In this document: positions 1-6,935 of the stretch, piece by piece
Layout of the letters: the number at the start of each line of letters is the position of its first letter
Numbering within the stretch: position 1 is the first letter of the stretch
From: Bacillota bacterium
Lineage (GTDB): Bacteria > Bacillota > Clostridia > Christensenellales > UMGS416
Length of the DNA: 18,629 nt
Assembly: GCA_023422005.1 (NCBI GenBank)
Contig: JAEZSC010000197.1
Coordinates: 1-18,629 of the forward strand
Direction: 5' to 3'
The notes under the pieces: model-generated
Told to the model about the DNA's origin: nothing
Seen by the model: only the letters and a program-made list of their open reading frames with translations
Database searches by the model: none
Program-made: the position numbers and the translations under genes

Positions 1-32
1 ATGGGTGGGTTCCATTTTAAAGGGGGGCCAAC

Positions 33-61
33 TTTTCAATCTACGGGTGTGCTATTATAAT
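33..61 (+). promoter_or_regulatory. possible sigma-A promoter at the left edge
   Basis: TTTTCA at 33-38 and a perfect TATAAT at 56-61 are separated by 17 bases. Nothing coding follows on the plus strand before the antisense of the ykgJ-like gene. It may therefore be a relic promoter or drive a short non-coding transcript. The box downstream of a TGTG stretch resembles the one ahead of the hydrolase gene at 2380-2388. The -35 is weak, so this is tentative. Confidence 0.3.
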
Positions 62-148
62 TGCTGATTACCTGATAACGTCGGCCTGTCTAGGCCACTG
101 CGGCAGCAGTTTAGTTCTATTAACAAAACCACAGCTAATTTACAGCTG

Positions 149-199
149 CTCTGAGGTTTATTGGATTATTGCAATTATGAATAATATAGACTTATAATG
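149..199 (+). repeat. 51-bp direct repeat, left copy, carrying a promoter
   Basis: Positions 149-199 match 1590-1640 at 47 of 51 bases without gaps. A shared TATTAACAAA lies 31 bases upstream of both copies. Each copy contains TTGCAA, an 18-base spacer and TATAAT (here 169-174 and 193-198), so each is a promoter pointing right. This copy ends 5 bases from the stop codon of the minus-strand ykgJ-like gene and would transcribe it in antisense. The -10 is also part of a palindrome, TATAATG-AG-CATTATA (193-208), that overlaps that stop codon. Confidence 0.8.
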
Positions 200-203
200 A
201 GCA

Positions 204-812
204 TTATAGGTGCTCAACCAGTAGGTCTTCCAGTAGTTCCTCCTCCTCTGGCTCCAGCCAGCGCCGGGCGACGGCGTATCGTGCCAGGGCGATGAGTTCC
301 GCACCATAATCCTTGCCCCCGAAGGCCGGGTTGCTGCGCCAGCGGCGAAGGGTAGCGGGGGAGGGCGGCCGTTTTACGGCACGGCACTCCATCGTGTGGG
401 TCTCCAGGTAGGCCGCTGCGGCCACCTCCCGTATGAGGGCATAGCCTGGGCCAAACGGGTGGCAGAAGTAGAGCCGGCAGATGAGCGGGCGATGGGCATA
501 GACGGCGCAGCGTTGCCCGACGTAATGGGGGCAACTGCCGTCCTTCTTGAGCACCGGGTAGCGGAAGCCCCGCAAGGGATTGAGGCGCAACTTGAGCTGT
601 GTGGGGCCGAAGGCCGCAGGCATGCGATGGGCTGCCACGGCCTCTACCGCCACCGCCCAGGGGCGGCTACAGCAACTGGTCTCACAGTGCTTGCAGCCGG
701 TTGGGTGGGCAGCGAGGTAGCGGTCCACCGCGTCCAAAAGGTCCTGTACGGTGTCGGTTGCTTTTAGGTCCACGACCTCTACCCGGCCCTGCCCGTCGGG
801 CGTCATCCTCAT
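204..812 (-). CDS. YkgJ-family cysteine-cluster protein
   Basis: The 202-residue product has the family signature CxxCxxxCC at Cys40, Cys43, Cys47 and Cys48. More cysteines follow at 94, 102, 112 and 117, in the arrangement GSCPHY...RCAVY..RPLICR typical of YkgJ/UPF0153 proteins. These are thought to bind a zinc ion or Fe-S cluster, but their function is unknown. The start at 812 is chosen because its ATG overlaps the stop of the upstream arsR-like gene (ATGA) and sits 7 bases after GGAGG; a longer frame reaching 848 would begin inside arsR. The two genes are therefore probably co-transcribed and translationally coupled. The stop codon lies only 5 bases from the left copy of the promoter-bearing repeat. 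No signal peptide or membrane segment is seen. The family call is firm; the role is unknown. Confidence 0.85.
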   Translation of the reverse strand: MRMTPDGQGRVEVVDLKATDTVQDLLDAVDRYLAAHPTGCKHCETSCCSRPWAVAVEAVAAHRMPAAFGPTQLKLRLNPLRGFRYPVLKKDGSCPHYVGQRCAVYAHRPLICRLYFCHPFGPGYALIREVAAAAYLETHTMECRAVKRPPSPATLRRWRSNPAFGGKDYGAELIALARYAVARRWLEPEEEELLEDLLVEHL

Positions 813-1288
813 TGTCCGTCCTCCGCAAACATCGCCTGCAGCGCCCAAAAATACCCGCGCAGCATGGCGGCGTTGAGGCTGTAATAGACGCTATTGCCGG
901 CCCGCTCCACCGAGATGACGAGCAGGTTGATAAGCGCCCCCATGTGGTGGGAGGTCGTGGGGCCGGTAAGTTCCAGCGCAGTCACCAGCTCCCCGGCGTA
1001 GTACTTGCGCCCCCGGAGCTTTTGGAGGATCTCGAGCTTGGTGGGCTCGGCCAGCGCCTTCAGGAAGTCGGGCATGTTCCTGCGATACAGGTCGGCTTCG
1101 TCGCTAAGGTTGTGCAGGGTGAGAAAGGCGACGCCGACCAACAGGTCGCCGATGACGGCCTCATCTTGGAATCTGAGGCTCATCGAGTTAGGCTGAAAGA
1201 GCATCGGGTAGATGTCGCAGCCGTCGATATCTTCCAGGTTGTAAATCGGCGGACCGCATACTGCATAATACACACGTGCTCCCTGCAT
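809..1288 (-). CDS. ArsR-family winged-helix regulator, possibly N-terminally shortened
   Basis: The C-terminal half of this 159-residue protein is a clear ArsR winged helix. It runs from FLKALAEPTKLEILQKLRG through ELVTALELTGPTTSHHMGAL (recognition helix) to VYYSLN at the wing, so the protein should bind DNA and respond to a ligand or metal. No CxCxxC-type metal site is visible in the helix. The first 70 residues are not HTH; they contain PPIYNLEDIDG and FQPNSMSLRF, resembling the tail of the N-terminal region of longer ArsR-like regulators (my recollection of the family, not checked). The ATG at 1288 has no good ribosome binding site, and the frame stays open to 1405. A truncated gene using a makeshift start is therefore possible. 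It overlaps the ykgJ-like gene by four bases. Confidence 0.75.
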   Translation of the reverse strand: MQGARVYYAVCGPPIYNLEDIDGCDIYPMLFQPNSMSLRFQDEAVIGDLLVGVAFLTLHNLSDEADLYRRNMPDFLKALAEPTKLEILQKLRGRKYYAGELVTALELTGPTTSHHMGALINLLVISVERAGNSVYYSLNAAMLRGYFWALQAMFAEDGQ

Positions 1289-1589
1289 TAATATGGAACA
1301 ATGGATAACAATCATTTTAGCATTGCCGCCAACCAGTAGCAAACGGAATATCCGTGGCACCAGAAGCGGTAGCTTTACCGCAAGACGATTATTTATATTA
1401 CACATATAGATGTGCCAATAAGTATGGCATACAACGCCGGTTATACGGATGTAGCAGCGTCGTAATCACAACTACTCCCTGCTCGCGCGGGCAGGAGGGG
1501 GTGAGTTGCATGTTATTAACACCTGGTACCCGTTGGAGAGAGGCATGGAGTTTCGTGTTATTAACAAACGATCTCAAGCTGTCGGCTAC
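1289..1589. other. intergenic region between divergent arsR-like and GNAT genes
   Basis: I see no coding sequence in these 300 bases. On the minus strand, TTGGCA (1413-1418) and TATAAA (1392-1397) are 15 bases apart, a poor candidate promoter for the arsR-like gene. CACATATAGATGTG at 1401-1414 is a short imperfect dyad. GTTATTAACA occurs twice, near 1512-1521 and near 1557-1566. No terminator is evident. Confidence 0.4.
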
Positions 1590-1640
1590 CTCTGAGGCTT
1601 ATTGGCTTATTGCAATTATGGATACTATAGACTTATAATG
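1590..1640 (+). repeat. 51-bp direct repeat, right copy, promoter of the GNAT gene
   Basis: This is the partner of the copy at 149-199 (47 of 51 identical). TTGCAA at 1610-1615, 18 bases and TATAAT at 1634-1639 form a sigma-A-type promoter 29 bases upstream of the GTG start of the acetyltransferase gene. This gives the repeat an evident function here that the left copy lacks. Confidence 0.8.
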
Positions 1641-1668
1641 CCTATAACGCGCAGATATGGAGGGCAAC

Positions 1669-2259
1669 GTGAATATTACTATCAAGCCACTTACACCGGA
1701 GCTTTCTGCCGATTATTTCGATTTCTTTGAAAACCGGGCGTTTACGGACGATTCCCCATATCGGTGTTATTGCCAAATATATCAAATAACCAAAGAGCAG
1801 GCGAAAGCGGCGCTAGACAATGCAGGGGATCGAGATCCCGGCCTCGTCTCCCGGGAACTCGCCGAACGGCAAATTGCGGACGGTGTTTTACGGGGTTATC
1901 TGGCATATGTGAATGGGAAATCGATCGGCTGGTGCAACGCCAACGACAGAGCGAATTACCCCGCCGAACCGATGCATGATGTGCCTTTTTATGCGCCTGC
2001 CGAAAAGCGAGAAAAGGCTGTGGTGTGCTTTGAAGTTGCTCCGGAATATCGCGGGAAGGGCGTCGCCACCGCTCTTTTACAACAGGTCATAGCCGACGCA
2101 AAAGCCGAAGGATATATTGCCGTCGTGAGTTTCCCAGTCATACGCAATGAACGATACGAATGGGATTGTACCGGGCCTATTCGGTTATATGAAAAAGTCG
2201 GATTTGTCAAAGTGGAAGAACGAGATAAGTTTGCGGTTTTGAGGAAGGATTTGAAATAA
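1669..2259 (+). CDS. GNAT-family N-acetyltransferase
   Basis: This cytosolic protein of 196 residues should transfer an acetyl group from acetyl-CoA to an unknown amine. The acetyl-CoA site is visible as motif A, VCFEVAPEYRGKGVATALLQ, with the pyrophosphate loop YRGKGVA near residues 126-132. It is followed by AEGYIAVVSFPV and a C-terminal IRLYEKVGFVKV motif B. The N-terminal segment has FFENRAFTDDSPYRCYCQIY, as in stand-alone GNATs of Bacillota. GTG at 1669 is preferred because GGAGG (1658-1662) precedes it by 6 bases; the in-frame ATG at 1657 would overlap that site. Transcription is probably from the repeat-borne promoter at 1610-1639. Base composition is lower in GC than in the genes from 2443 onward, consistent with acquisition. 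The substrate cannot be read from the sequence. Confidence 0.85.
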   Translation: MNITIKPLTPELSADYFDFFENRAFTDDSPYRCYCQIYQITKEQAKAALDNAGDRDPGLVSRELAERQIADGVLRGYLAYVNGKSIGWCNANDRANYPAEPMHDVPFYAPAEKREKAVVCFEVAPEYRGKGVATALLQQVIADAKAEGYIAVVSFPVIRNERYEWDCTGPIRLYEKVGFVKVEERDKFAVLRKDLK

Positions 2260-2379
2260 ATACTTACAGTATAGACATAACACATGGCTGATAAGTCCAA
2301 TTTGCCAGATAAATTATTGGCATAACAAGAATCGAGTAGATTGGTTTTCGTATTACCCGGCACTGGGCCAAGTACGGTG

Positions 2380-2388
2380 TGCTATAAT
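2380..2388 (+). promoter_or_regulatory. extended -10 promoter of the hydrolase gene
   Basis: TGCTATAATG contains an extended -10 (TG at 2380-2381, TATAAT at 2383-2388). There is no recognisable -35 at 16-18 bases, which fits an extended -10 promoter. The distance to the hydrolase start is 54 bases. The rest of 2260-2442 holds only a weak dyad (TGCCA...TGGCA near 2304-2323) and no gene. Confidence 0.5.
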
Positions 2389-2442
2389 GGTCGCTAGGAC
2401 GCGCTTAAGCATAATAAGTATAGCGCTCCCAGGGAGGCAGCC

Positions 2443-3603
2443 ATGGCAACGGAGCACGGCAGCGACATCGGCAACCTTTATGATATGTTGGTCAATTACC
2501 AGCAGGGTAGGGAACCGGAACTGAGCTATCTCAGCGGCCGCTGGGCGGACCACGAGCAGTGGCGCTCCATGGCCCGAGCAAAGATGTTCGAGCTCATGGG
2601 CTATTTCCCCCAGCCGGCGCCATTGGATGCCCAAACCCTGTCGGTGAAGCAGGCCAAGGGTTACGCGCGCCACGAGGTGCAATTCAACACCGCCAAGGGT
2701 GTGCGGGTGGCGGGGTCGCTGCTGGTGCCCTCACAGGGCAAGGGCCCATTCCCAGCGGTCGTCGCGCTGCATGACCACAGCGGGTTCTATTACCATGGAC
2801 GCGAGAAGATGCTGGACGAGGAAGCCGCGCCCGACATTCTGCGCGATTTCCAGCGGGAATGCTACGAGGGGCGGCCATGGGCTTCGGAGTTGGCCAGGCG
2901 GGGCTATGTCGTGCTGGCCATCGACGGATTCTATTTTGGCTCCCGGCGAATAGACCTGAGCACCGTGCCGCCGGACATCTTCCGGCGCATCGGCGCGGGC
3001 ACGCTGGAAGGCCTTGCGCTGGGCAGCGACGACTACATCCGTGCGTACAACCACATCTGCATCAGCTTCGAGCCGCTGGTCATGCGCCATTTCCTGATGG
3101 CGGGAACCACATGGCCGGGCATGATGTATCACGACGACCGCCGAAGCGTGGACTATCTGCTGAGCCGACCGGAGGTGGACGGAGCGCGCATCGGCTGCTG
3201 CGGCCTGTCGTTGGGCGGCATCCGCTCGGTGCACCTGGCCGGACTGGATGGCAGGATCAAGGCCTCCGTGGCCGCCGGGTGGATGCCCACGGCGCAGTCG
3301 ATGCTGCCCAACCACGCCAAGCAACACACTTATATGCTCTATACCCCGCTGCAGACCGCCTATCTGGATTTCCCGGACATCGCCAGCCTGAGCGCGCCCA
3401 ACGCGCTGTTCATACAGCAGTGCGCGCAGGATCACCTGTATCCTCTGCAGGGCATGCGGCATGCCAGCGCCAAGTTGGAAAAGATCTACGGTGTACTGGG
3501 GATACCGGAGAAATACAAGAGCGCGTTCTATGACAACGGCCACCAGTTCAACCTGGCCATGCAGGAGGATGCTTTTGAATGGTTGGATCACTGGCTTAAA
3601 TAG
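2443..3603 (+). CDS. alpha/beta hydrolase (acetyl-xylan-esterase / dienelactone-hydrolase-like)
   Basis: The 386-residue protein has an alpha/beta-hydrolase core. It contains the oxyanion-side motif FPAVVALHDHSGFYYHG near 103-120, the nucleophile elbow GLSLGG with Ser256, a probable acid Asp330 in CAQDHLYPL, and His367 in YDNGHQFN near the C-terminus. Triad order and spacing fit the family. The 100-residue N-terminal helical part and the insertion before the nucleophile resemble large esterases annotated as acetylxylan esterase or dienelactone hydrolase, so it probably cleaves esters. No signal peptide is present, so it should act inside the cell. GGGAGG lies 6 bases before ATG 2443. It is a single-gene unit with its own promoter and a strong terminator at 3619-3648. 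The exact substrate is unknown. Confidence 0.85.
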   Translation: MATEHGSDIGNLYDMLVNYQQGREPELSYLSGRWADHEQWRSMARAKMFELMGYFPQPAPLDAQTLSVKQAKGYARHEVQFNTAKGVRVAGSLLVPSQGKGPFPAVVALHDHSGFYYHGREKMLDEEAAPDILRDFQRECYEGRPWASELARRGYVVLAIDGFYFGSRRIDLSTVPPDIFRRIGAGTLEGLALGSDDYIRAYNHICISFEPLVMRHFLMAGTTWPGMMYHDDRRSVDYLLSRPEVDGARIGCCGLSLGGIRSVHLAGLDGRIKASVAAGWMPTAQSMLPNHAKQHTYMLYTPLQTAYLDFPDIASLSAPNALFIQQCAQDHLYPLQGMRHASAKLEKIYGVLGIPEKYKSAFYDNGHQFNLAMQEDAFEWLDHWLK

Positions 3604-3618
3604 CAACCCTAGCTAACA

Positions 3619-3656
3619 AAGGCTGCGCAATTGTATATGCGCAGCCTTATAATATT
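3619..3656 (+). terminator. intrinsic terminator after the hydrolase gene
   Basis: AAGGCTGCGCA (3619-3629) and TGCGCAGCCTT (3638-3648) form an 11-bp perfect stem with an 8-base loop. A T-rich tail, ATAATATTTT, follows. It begins 16 bases after the hydrolase stop codon. Confidence 0.8.
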
Positions 3657-3672
3657 TTGGTGCCGAAGGTTT

Positions 3673-3880
3673 CCAAAGGGCGATCGGAAAGCCCTTTGGC
3701 CCTTGCGCAGGATGCGCCGCAGCCCAGCACCACCGGAAGCGGCTTGCCGCTTCAGCCGGCTGGATGCCGGCGAAGTATTACCCCAGGCTTGCGACAGCGT
3801 CGGCTCTGTCGATGCGACAGCAAGCCGTAGGTTGTGCAAAGCATAGCGGGGTGGTGCGCAGGTCGCGCCCGATGGCGCGA
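3673..3880. other. hairpin-rich non-coding stretch of unknown function
   Basis: There is no convincing gene between 3660 and 3900, but there are five close-packed inverted repeats. CCAAAGGGC/GCCCTTTGG lies at 3673-3699. GAAGCGG-CTTG-CCGCTTC lies at 3736-3753. GCCGGC-5-GCCGGC lies at 3755-3771. A nested stem, GGCTTGC/GCAAGCC enclosing GACAG/CTGTC, lies at 3786-3826. TCGCGCC-CGAT-GGCGCGA lies at 3863-3880. The last could end transcripts of the convergent genes, although its T-tract is poor. The group could be a structured RNA or a palindromic intergenic repeat. Confidence 0.5.
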
Positions 3881-3900
3881 AGCTCCATCTCTTTTATGGA

Positions 3901-4716
3901 TTAGCTGTGAATGATCGAGTATTGCAGGTTCAACGGAAAATGTTCCGCTGTGACGCCGGGCAGGTTGGTGTTGATGTACTCGGTCAGCGTGGCCATGCCG
4001 GGCTCCTCGGAGGCCCCATGGCTCACGCGCAGCAGCGGCATGCCCTCGTCCACGGCCCAGGCGATGTCATGCCAGTAGCCGCAGCCGTCGTCGCACACGA
4101 TGGCGGCGTCGCAGCCCATGGCGCGGAACACGTCGGGGTTGCACATGCAGCCGGTGCCGATGCCCAGCCGGCGCACCGATCGGGTGGCCTCACCGTAGAA
4201 CTGCACAACCGGCTCGCCCAGCGCTGCCACGCGCCGTGCCACGTCGGTGGCCAGATCACCGGCGGGGATGGCGGCAATATCGAAAGCCAGCTGGTAGCCG
4301 TTGGCCCCGGTGGCCGCCGCCGCCGTTTCAATGCCCAGAAAGCGCGCCAGCGCCCATGGGATGCCCACGGCGGGGAAGCGGTCCCACACGTCATGGTTGC
4401 GCATCAGCACGATGCCGCCGCGCTTAAGCTCCGCGCGCTTGCGCTGGGCGGTAGCTTGCCGGGGCGCGCTCTCCGTGCCGGCGTCCAGCGTCTCCACTTC
4501 ATTGGCGTGTATCCAGAACGTGGGCTCGTGGGTCATCAGCAGGTCGAACCCGCCGTCCACAGCCGCCTGCACGGCGTTCATCGTGCTCATCCATGTGACC
4601 AGCACACGGCGGACGTCCCGTTCGGGGTCGCCCATCAGGATGCGGTCCACGGTCCGGCTGCGATCCACCCAACTTGCCTGGCAGAGAAAGTGCTCCAAGA
4701 TATCCTTCGCTTTCAT
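3901..4716 (-). CDS. NIF3-family (Nif3-like dinuclear metal centre) protein
   Basis: The 271-residue protein matches the NIF3/YbgI fold, a hexameric protein with a two-metal centre and broad but poorly defined hydrolase roles. The N-terminal half has VRRVLVTWMSTMNAVQAAVDGGFDLLMTHEPTFW, the equivalent of the family's THHP metal motif (here T62-H63-E64-P65). It is followed by GGIVLMRNHDVWD, corresponding to HTNLD. The C-terminal half has VCDDGCGYW and RVSHGASEEPG, with the family's C-terminal His and Glu ligands. Ligands differ somewhat from canonical NIF3 (Glu for the second His of THHP; HDVWD for HTNLD), so this is a divergent subfamily. ATG 4716 is chosen because AGGAGG precedes it by 4 bases. 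It is divergent from a LarA-like gene, and the two promoters face each other across a palindrome, suggesting joint control. Confidence 0.8.
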   Translation of the reverse strand: MKAKDILEHFLCQASWVDRSRTVDRILMGDPERDVRRVLVTWMSTMNAVQAAVDGGFDLLMTHEPTFWIHANEVETLDAGTESAPRQATAQRKRAELKRGGIVLMRNHDVWDRFPAVGIPWALARFLGIETAAAATGANGYQLAFDIAAIPAGDLATDVARRVAALGEPVVQFYGEATRSVRRLGIGTGCMCNPDVFRAMGCDAAIVCDDGCGYWHDIAWAVDEGMPLLRVSHGASEEPGMATLTEYINTNLPGVTAEHFPLNLQYSIIHS

Positions 4717-4774
4717 GATACCTCCTGGCGCGGCTGTGCCGCGTTTATCGGGCAAGGGCCTGCGCTTACGCCCC

Positions 4775-4803
4775 AATATAGCACGCTGGCCGGTGTTGTT
4801 CAA
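4775..4803 (-). promoter_or_regulatory. sigma-A promoter of the NIF3-family gene
   Basis: Reading leftward, TTGAAC (4803-4798), a 17-base spacer and TATATT (4780-4775) form a good promoter about 60 bases upstream of the ATG at 4716. It is arranged back to back with the promoter of the LarA-like gene. Confidence 0.65.
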
Positions 4804-4804
4804 C

Positions 4805-4820
4805 ATGCCTACACAGGCAT
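4805..4820. promoter_or_regulatory. candidate operator between two divergent promoters
   Basis: ATGCCT-ACAC-AGGCAT is a perfect 6-bp dyad. It fills the gap between the -35 box of the minus promoter (ending at 4803) and the -35 box of the plus promoter (starting at 4822). That position lets one bound dimer affect both promoters. The regulator is not identifiable in the window. Confidence 0.6.
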
Positions 4821-4821
4821 C

Positions 4822-4850
4822 TTGCATCCCGGCGCGGACGGCGATATACT
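4822..4850 (+). promoter_or_regulatory. sigma-A promoter of the LarA-like gene
   Basis: TTGCAT (4822-4827), 17 bases and TATACT (4845-4850) lie 42 bases before the ATG at 4893. The -35 begins one base after the dyad at 4805-4820. Confidence 0.65.
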
Positions 4851-4892
4851 CAGCCTATTCCGATGAGAAGGCCAACGCCGGATGGAGGGTAT

Positions 4893-6143
4893 ATGCAAAG
4901 CATACTGCTGGATGCGCCGACCGGTGGCGAGATCACGACAAATGAATTGCATGAGTCGCTGGAAGCCATGCTCTCGGGCCGGCGGCTCAATCGCGTGCTG
5001 CTGATACCGCCGGACCTGACGCGGCTGCATTCCCGCGCCGGCGAGATCACCGCGTGGCTGTATCACCGGCTGAGCGGCGATTGCCGTGTGGACATTCTGC
5101 CGGCGCTGGGCAGCCACGCCGCCATGACACCTGGGGAGCTCGCGGCGATGTTCGGTGAGGACATCCCTCTTCGGGCTTACATCGTGCACGATTGGCGCAG
5201 GAACCTGAAAGCCGTGGGAACGGTGCCCGGCGAATATGTCCGCGAGATTTCCGGCGGGCGGCTGAGCTACGACATCGAGGCTCAGGTCAGCCGCGTGCTC
5301 TTCGACGGTTATGACCTGATCGTGTCGGTGGGGCAGGTGGTGCCCCACGAGGTGGCCGGCATGGCCAACCACGCCAAGAACATCTTTGTGGGCGTCGGCG
5401 GCATCGACATGATCAACCGTACCCACTTCCTGGGCGCCGTGTGCGGCATGGAGAACGCGTTGGGCAACGACCACGCGCCGGTGCGGAAGGTGTTCGACTA
5501 CGCCGCCCAGCGGTTCCTAAGCGCGCTGCCCATCGTGTACGCGTTGACGGTCATCCGCCAGCAGGGCGGGCGGGATTGCATCAAGGGCTTGTATCTGGGC
5601 GACCAACGCGACGCCTTCGAGGCCGCCGTGGCATGCAGCCGCCGGGAGAACATCAACTGGCTGGATGAGCCCTTGAAGACCTGCGTGTGCCGCATGGAGC
5701 CCGAGGAGTTCCGCAGCTTCTGGCTTTCCAACAAGGCCATCTACCGCACGCGCATGGCCATGGCCGACGGCGGCCGGCTGATCGTGCTGGCCCCGGCGGT
5801 GGATAAGTTTGGCGAGGACCCGGGCATGGACGCGCTTCTGCGCAAATATGGTTATCATGGCACTGACGCCACACTCCGGGCCGTGAACGAGAACGGCGAC
5901 CTGGGCCAGAACCTGTCGGCTGCTGCTCACCTGATCCACGGCTCTTCCGAGGGGCGCTTCCGGGTGCTGTACGCCGCGCCCAGGCTGGGGCGCAAGGCCG
6001 TGGAGGCCGCGGGCTATGAGTACATGGACTATGACGAGGCCTTGGCGCTCTATGGCAATTTGAATGAGGGCTACAACCGCGTGGGCGGCGAAGAGGTCTA
6101 CTACATCTCCAATCCGGCTCTGGGACTATGGAGGACGAAGTAA
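4893..6143 (+). CDS. LarA-like nickel-dependent racemase/epimerase
   Basis: The 416-residue protein belongs to the lactate racemase (DUF2088) family, cytosolic enzymes that racemise or epimerise 2-hydroxyacids using the nickel-pincer nucleotide cofactor. Visible motifs are PPDLTR (39-44, the family's DxTR), ALGSHAAMT (71-78), PHEVAGMANHAKNIFVGVGG (151-170) and NRTHF (175-179). His152, Lys162 and His178 have the same 10 and 16 residue spacings as His174, Lys184 and His200 of characterised LarA, where the lysine anchors the cofactor and His200 binds nickel. Length is normal. ATG 4893 follows GGAGG by 4 bases; an upstream in-frame ATG at 4863 lacks one. The cofactor genes larB, larC and larE are not in the window. 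The substrate need not be lactate. It is divergent from the NIF3-family gene with shared control elements. Confidence 0.82.
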   Translation: MQSILLDAPTGGEITTNELHESLEAMLSGRRLNRVLLIPPDLTRLHSRAGEITAWLYHRLSGDCRVDILPALGSHAAMTPGELAAMFGEDIPLRAYIVHDWRRNLKAVGTVPGEYVREISGGRLSYDIEAQVSRVLFDGYDLIVSVGQVVPHEVAGMANHAKNIFVGVGGIDMINRTHFLGAVCGMENALGNDHAPVRKVFDYAAQRFLSALPIVYALTVIRQQGGRDCIKGLYLGDQRDAFEAAVACSRRENINWLDEPLKTCVCRMEPEEFRSFWLSNKAIYRTRMAMADGGRLIVLAPAVDKFGEDPGMDALLRKYGYHGTDATLRAVNENGDLGQNLSAAAHLIHGSSEGRFRVLYAAPRLGRKAVEAAGYEYMDYDEALALYGNLNEGYNRVGGEEVYYISNPALGLWRTK

Positions 6144-6233
6144 GCATAAAATCACTGACGAGGGTATGCTGTAACAAAGGACTGCTGCAGCGTGCTCTTC
6201 TTTTTTGAAACAATCGTAACGGAGGAATCTGGG

Positions 6234-6902
6234 ATGGATGAGATTACAAGCCTGTTTGACCTGAACGAGACGATCGCGCGGGATATTTTTACGGGGAAAA
6301 GCCACCCGTGGGAGGCATTGCCGGATATTTCGGCGTTTATCCTGGCGTTGGCGGAGCACCTGCCGGAGGATTACGAGCGCATCGGGGACAACATCTGGGC
6401 CGCGAAGGGCGCTCAGATCGCGCCGTCGGCTTCCATCTCCGGCCCTGCCATACTGGGCCGCGGCTGCGAGATCAGGCATTGCGCGTTCATCCGCGGCAGC
6501 GTCATCGTGGGCGATGGCGCCATCGTGGGGAATTCCACCGAGCTTAAGAACGCGATCCTGTTCAATGGCGTGCAGGTGCCGCATTTCAACTATGTGGGGG
6601 ACTCCATTTTAGGCCACAAGGCGCACTTGGGCGCGGGCGTGATCCTTTCCAACGTGCGCTCGGACGGTGCTGCAGTGCGCGCAAAACTGCCCGACGGCGC
6701 CATTGTGACGACCGGACTGAGGAAGTTTGGCGCCATGGTGGGAGACCATGCCGAGGTGGGGTGCAACTCCGTGATCAACCCCGGCACGGTGCTGGGGCGC
6801 GGCTGCACGGTCTACCCGCTTACGATGGCGCGCGGGTATGTGCCGGCGGGAACCATCTTAAAAAACACCGGGGAGCTTGTTGAGAAAAGGTCGCAGCCGT
6901 GA
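6234..6902 (+). CDS. left-handed beta-helix (hexapeptide) acyltransferase-like protein
   Basis: The 222-residue protein has a short N-terminal helical part. Hexapeptide repeats follow from about residue 60 (IAPSASISGPAILGRGCEIRHCAFIRGSVIVGDGAIVGNS) to about 210 and build a left-handed beta helix. The segment VPHFNYVGDSILGHKAHLGAGVILSNVRSDG is close to the catalytic region of the GlmU acetyltransferase domain (PHLSYIGDAxIG...GAGT). This suggests an acyl- or acetyltransferase acting on a sugar or nucleotide sugar. There is no N-terminal pyrophosphorylase domain, so it is not full-length GlmU. ATG 6234 follows GGAGG (6221-6225) by 8 bases. It starts 90 bases after the LarA-like gene with no clear terminator between, so co-transcription is likely. 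The true substrate is unknown. Confidence 0.78.
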   Translation: MDEITSLFDLNETIARDIFTGKSHPWEALPDISAFILALAEHLPEDYERIGDNIWAAKGAQIAPSASISGPAILGRGCEIRHCAFIRGSVIVGDGAIVGNSTELKNAILFNGVQVPHFNYVGDSILGHKAHLGAGVILSNVRSDGAAVRAKLPDGAIVTTGLRKFGAMVGDHAEVGCNSVINPGTVLGRGCTVYPLTMARGYVPAGTILKNTGELVEKRSQP

Positions 6903-6935
6903 AGAACCGGCGCAAGGGCCTTGGGGTGGAATGCA

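Noticed and set aside
599..1291. Long plus-strand open frames over the arsR/ykgJ region
   Set aside because: They are antisense to genes with clear family motifs, have no ribosome binding site, and show low-complexity GC-driven composition.
2304..2323. TGCCA...TGGCA dyad as a terminator of the GNAT gene
   Set aside because: The stem is only 5 bp with a 10-base loop and has no T-run after it.
2731..3606. Minus-strand frame opposite the hydrolase gene
   Set aside because: The plus strand holds the catalytic Ser-Asp-His motifs and a ribosome binding site; the minus frame has neither.
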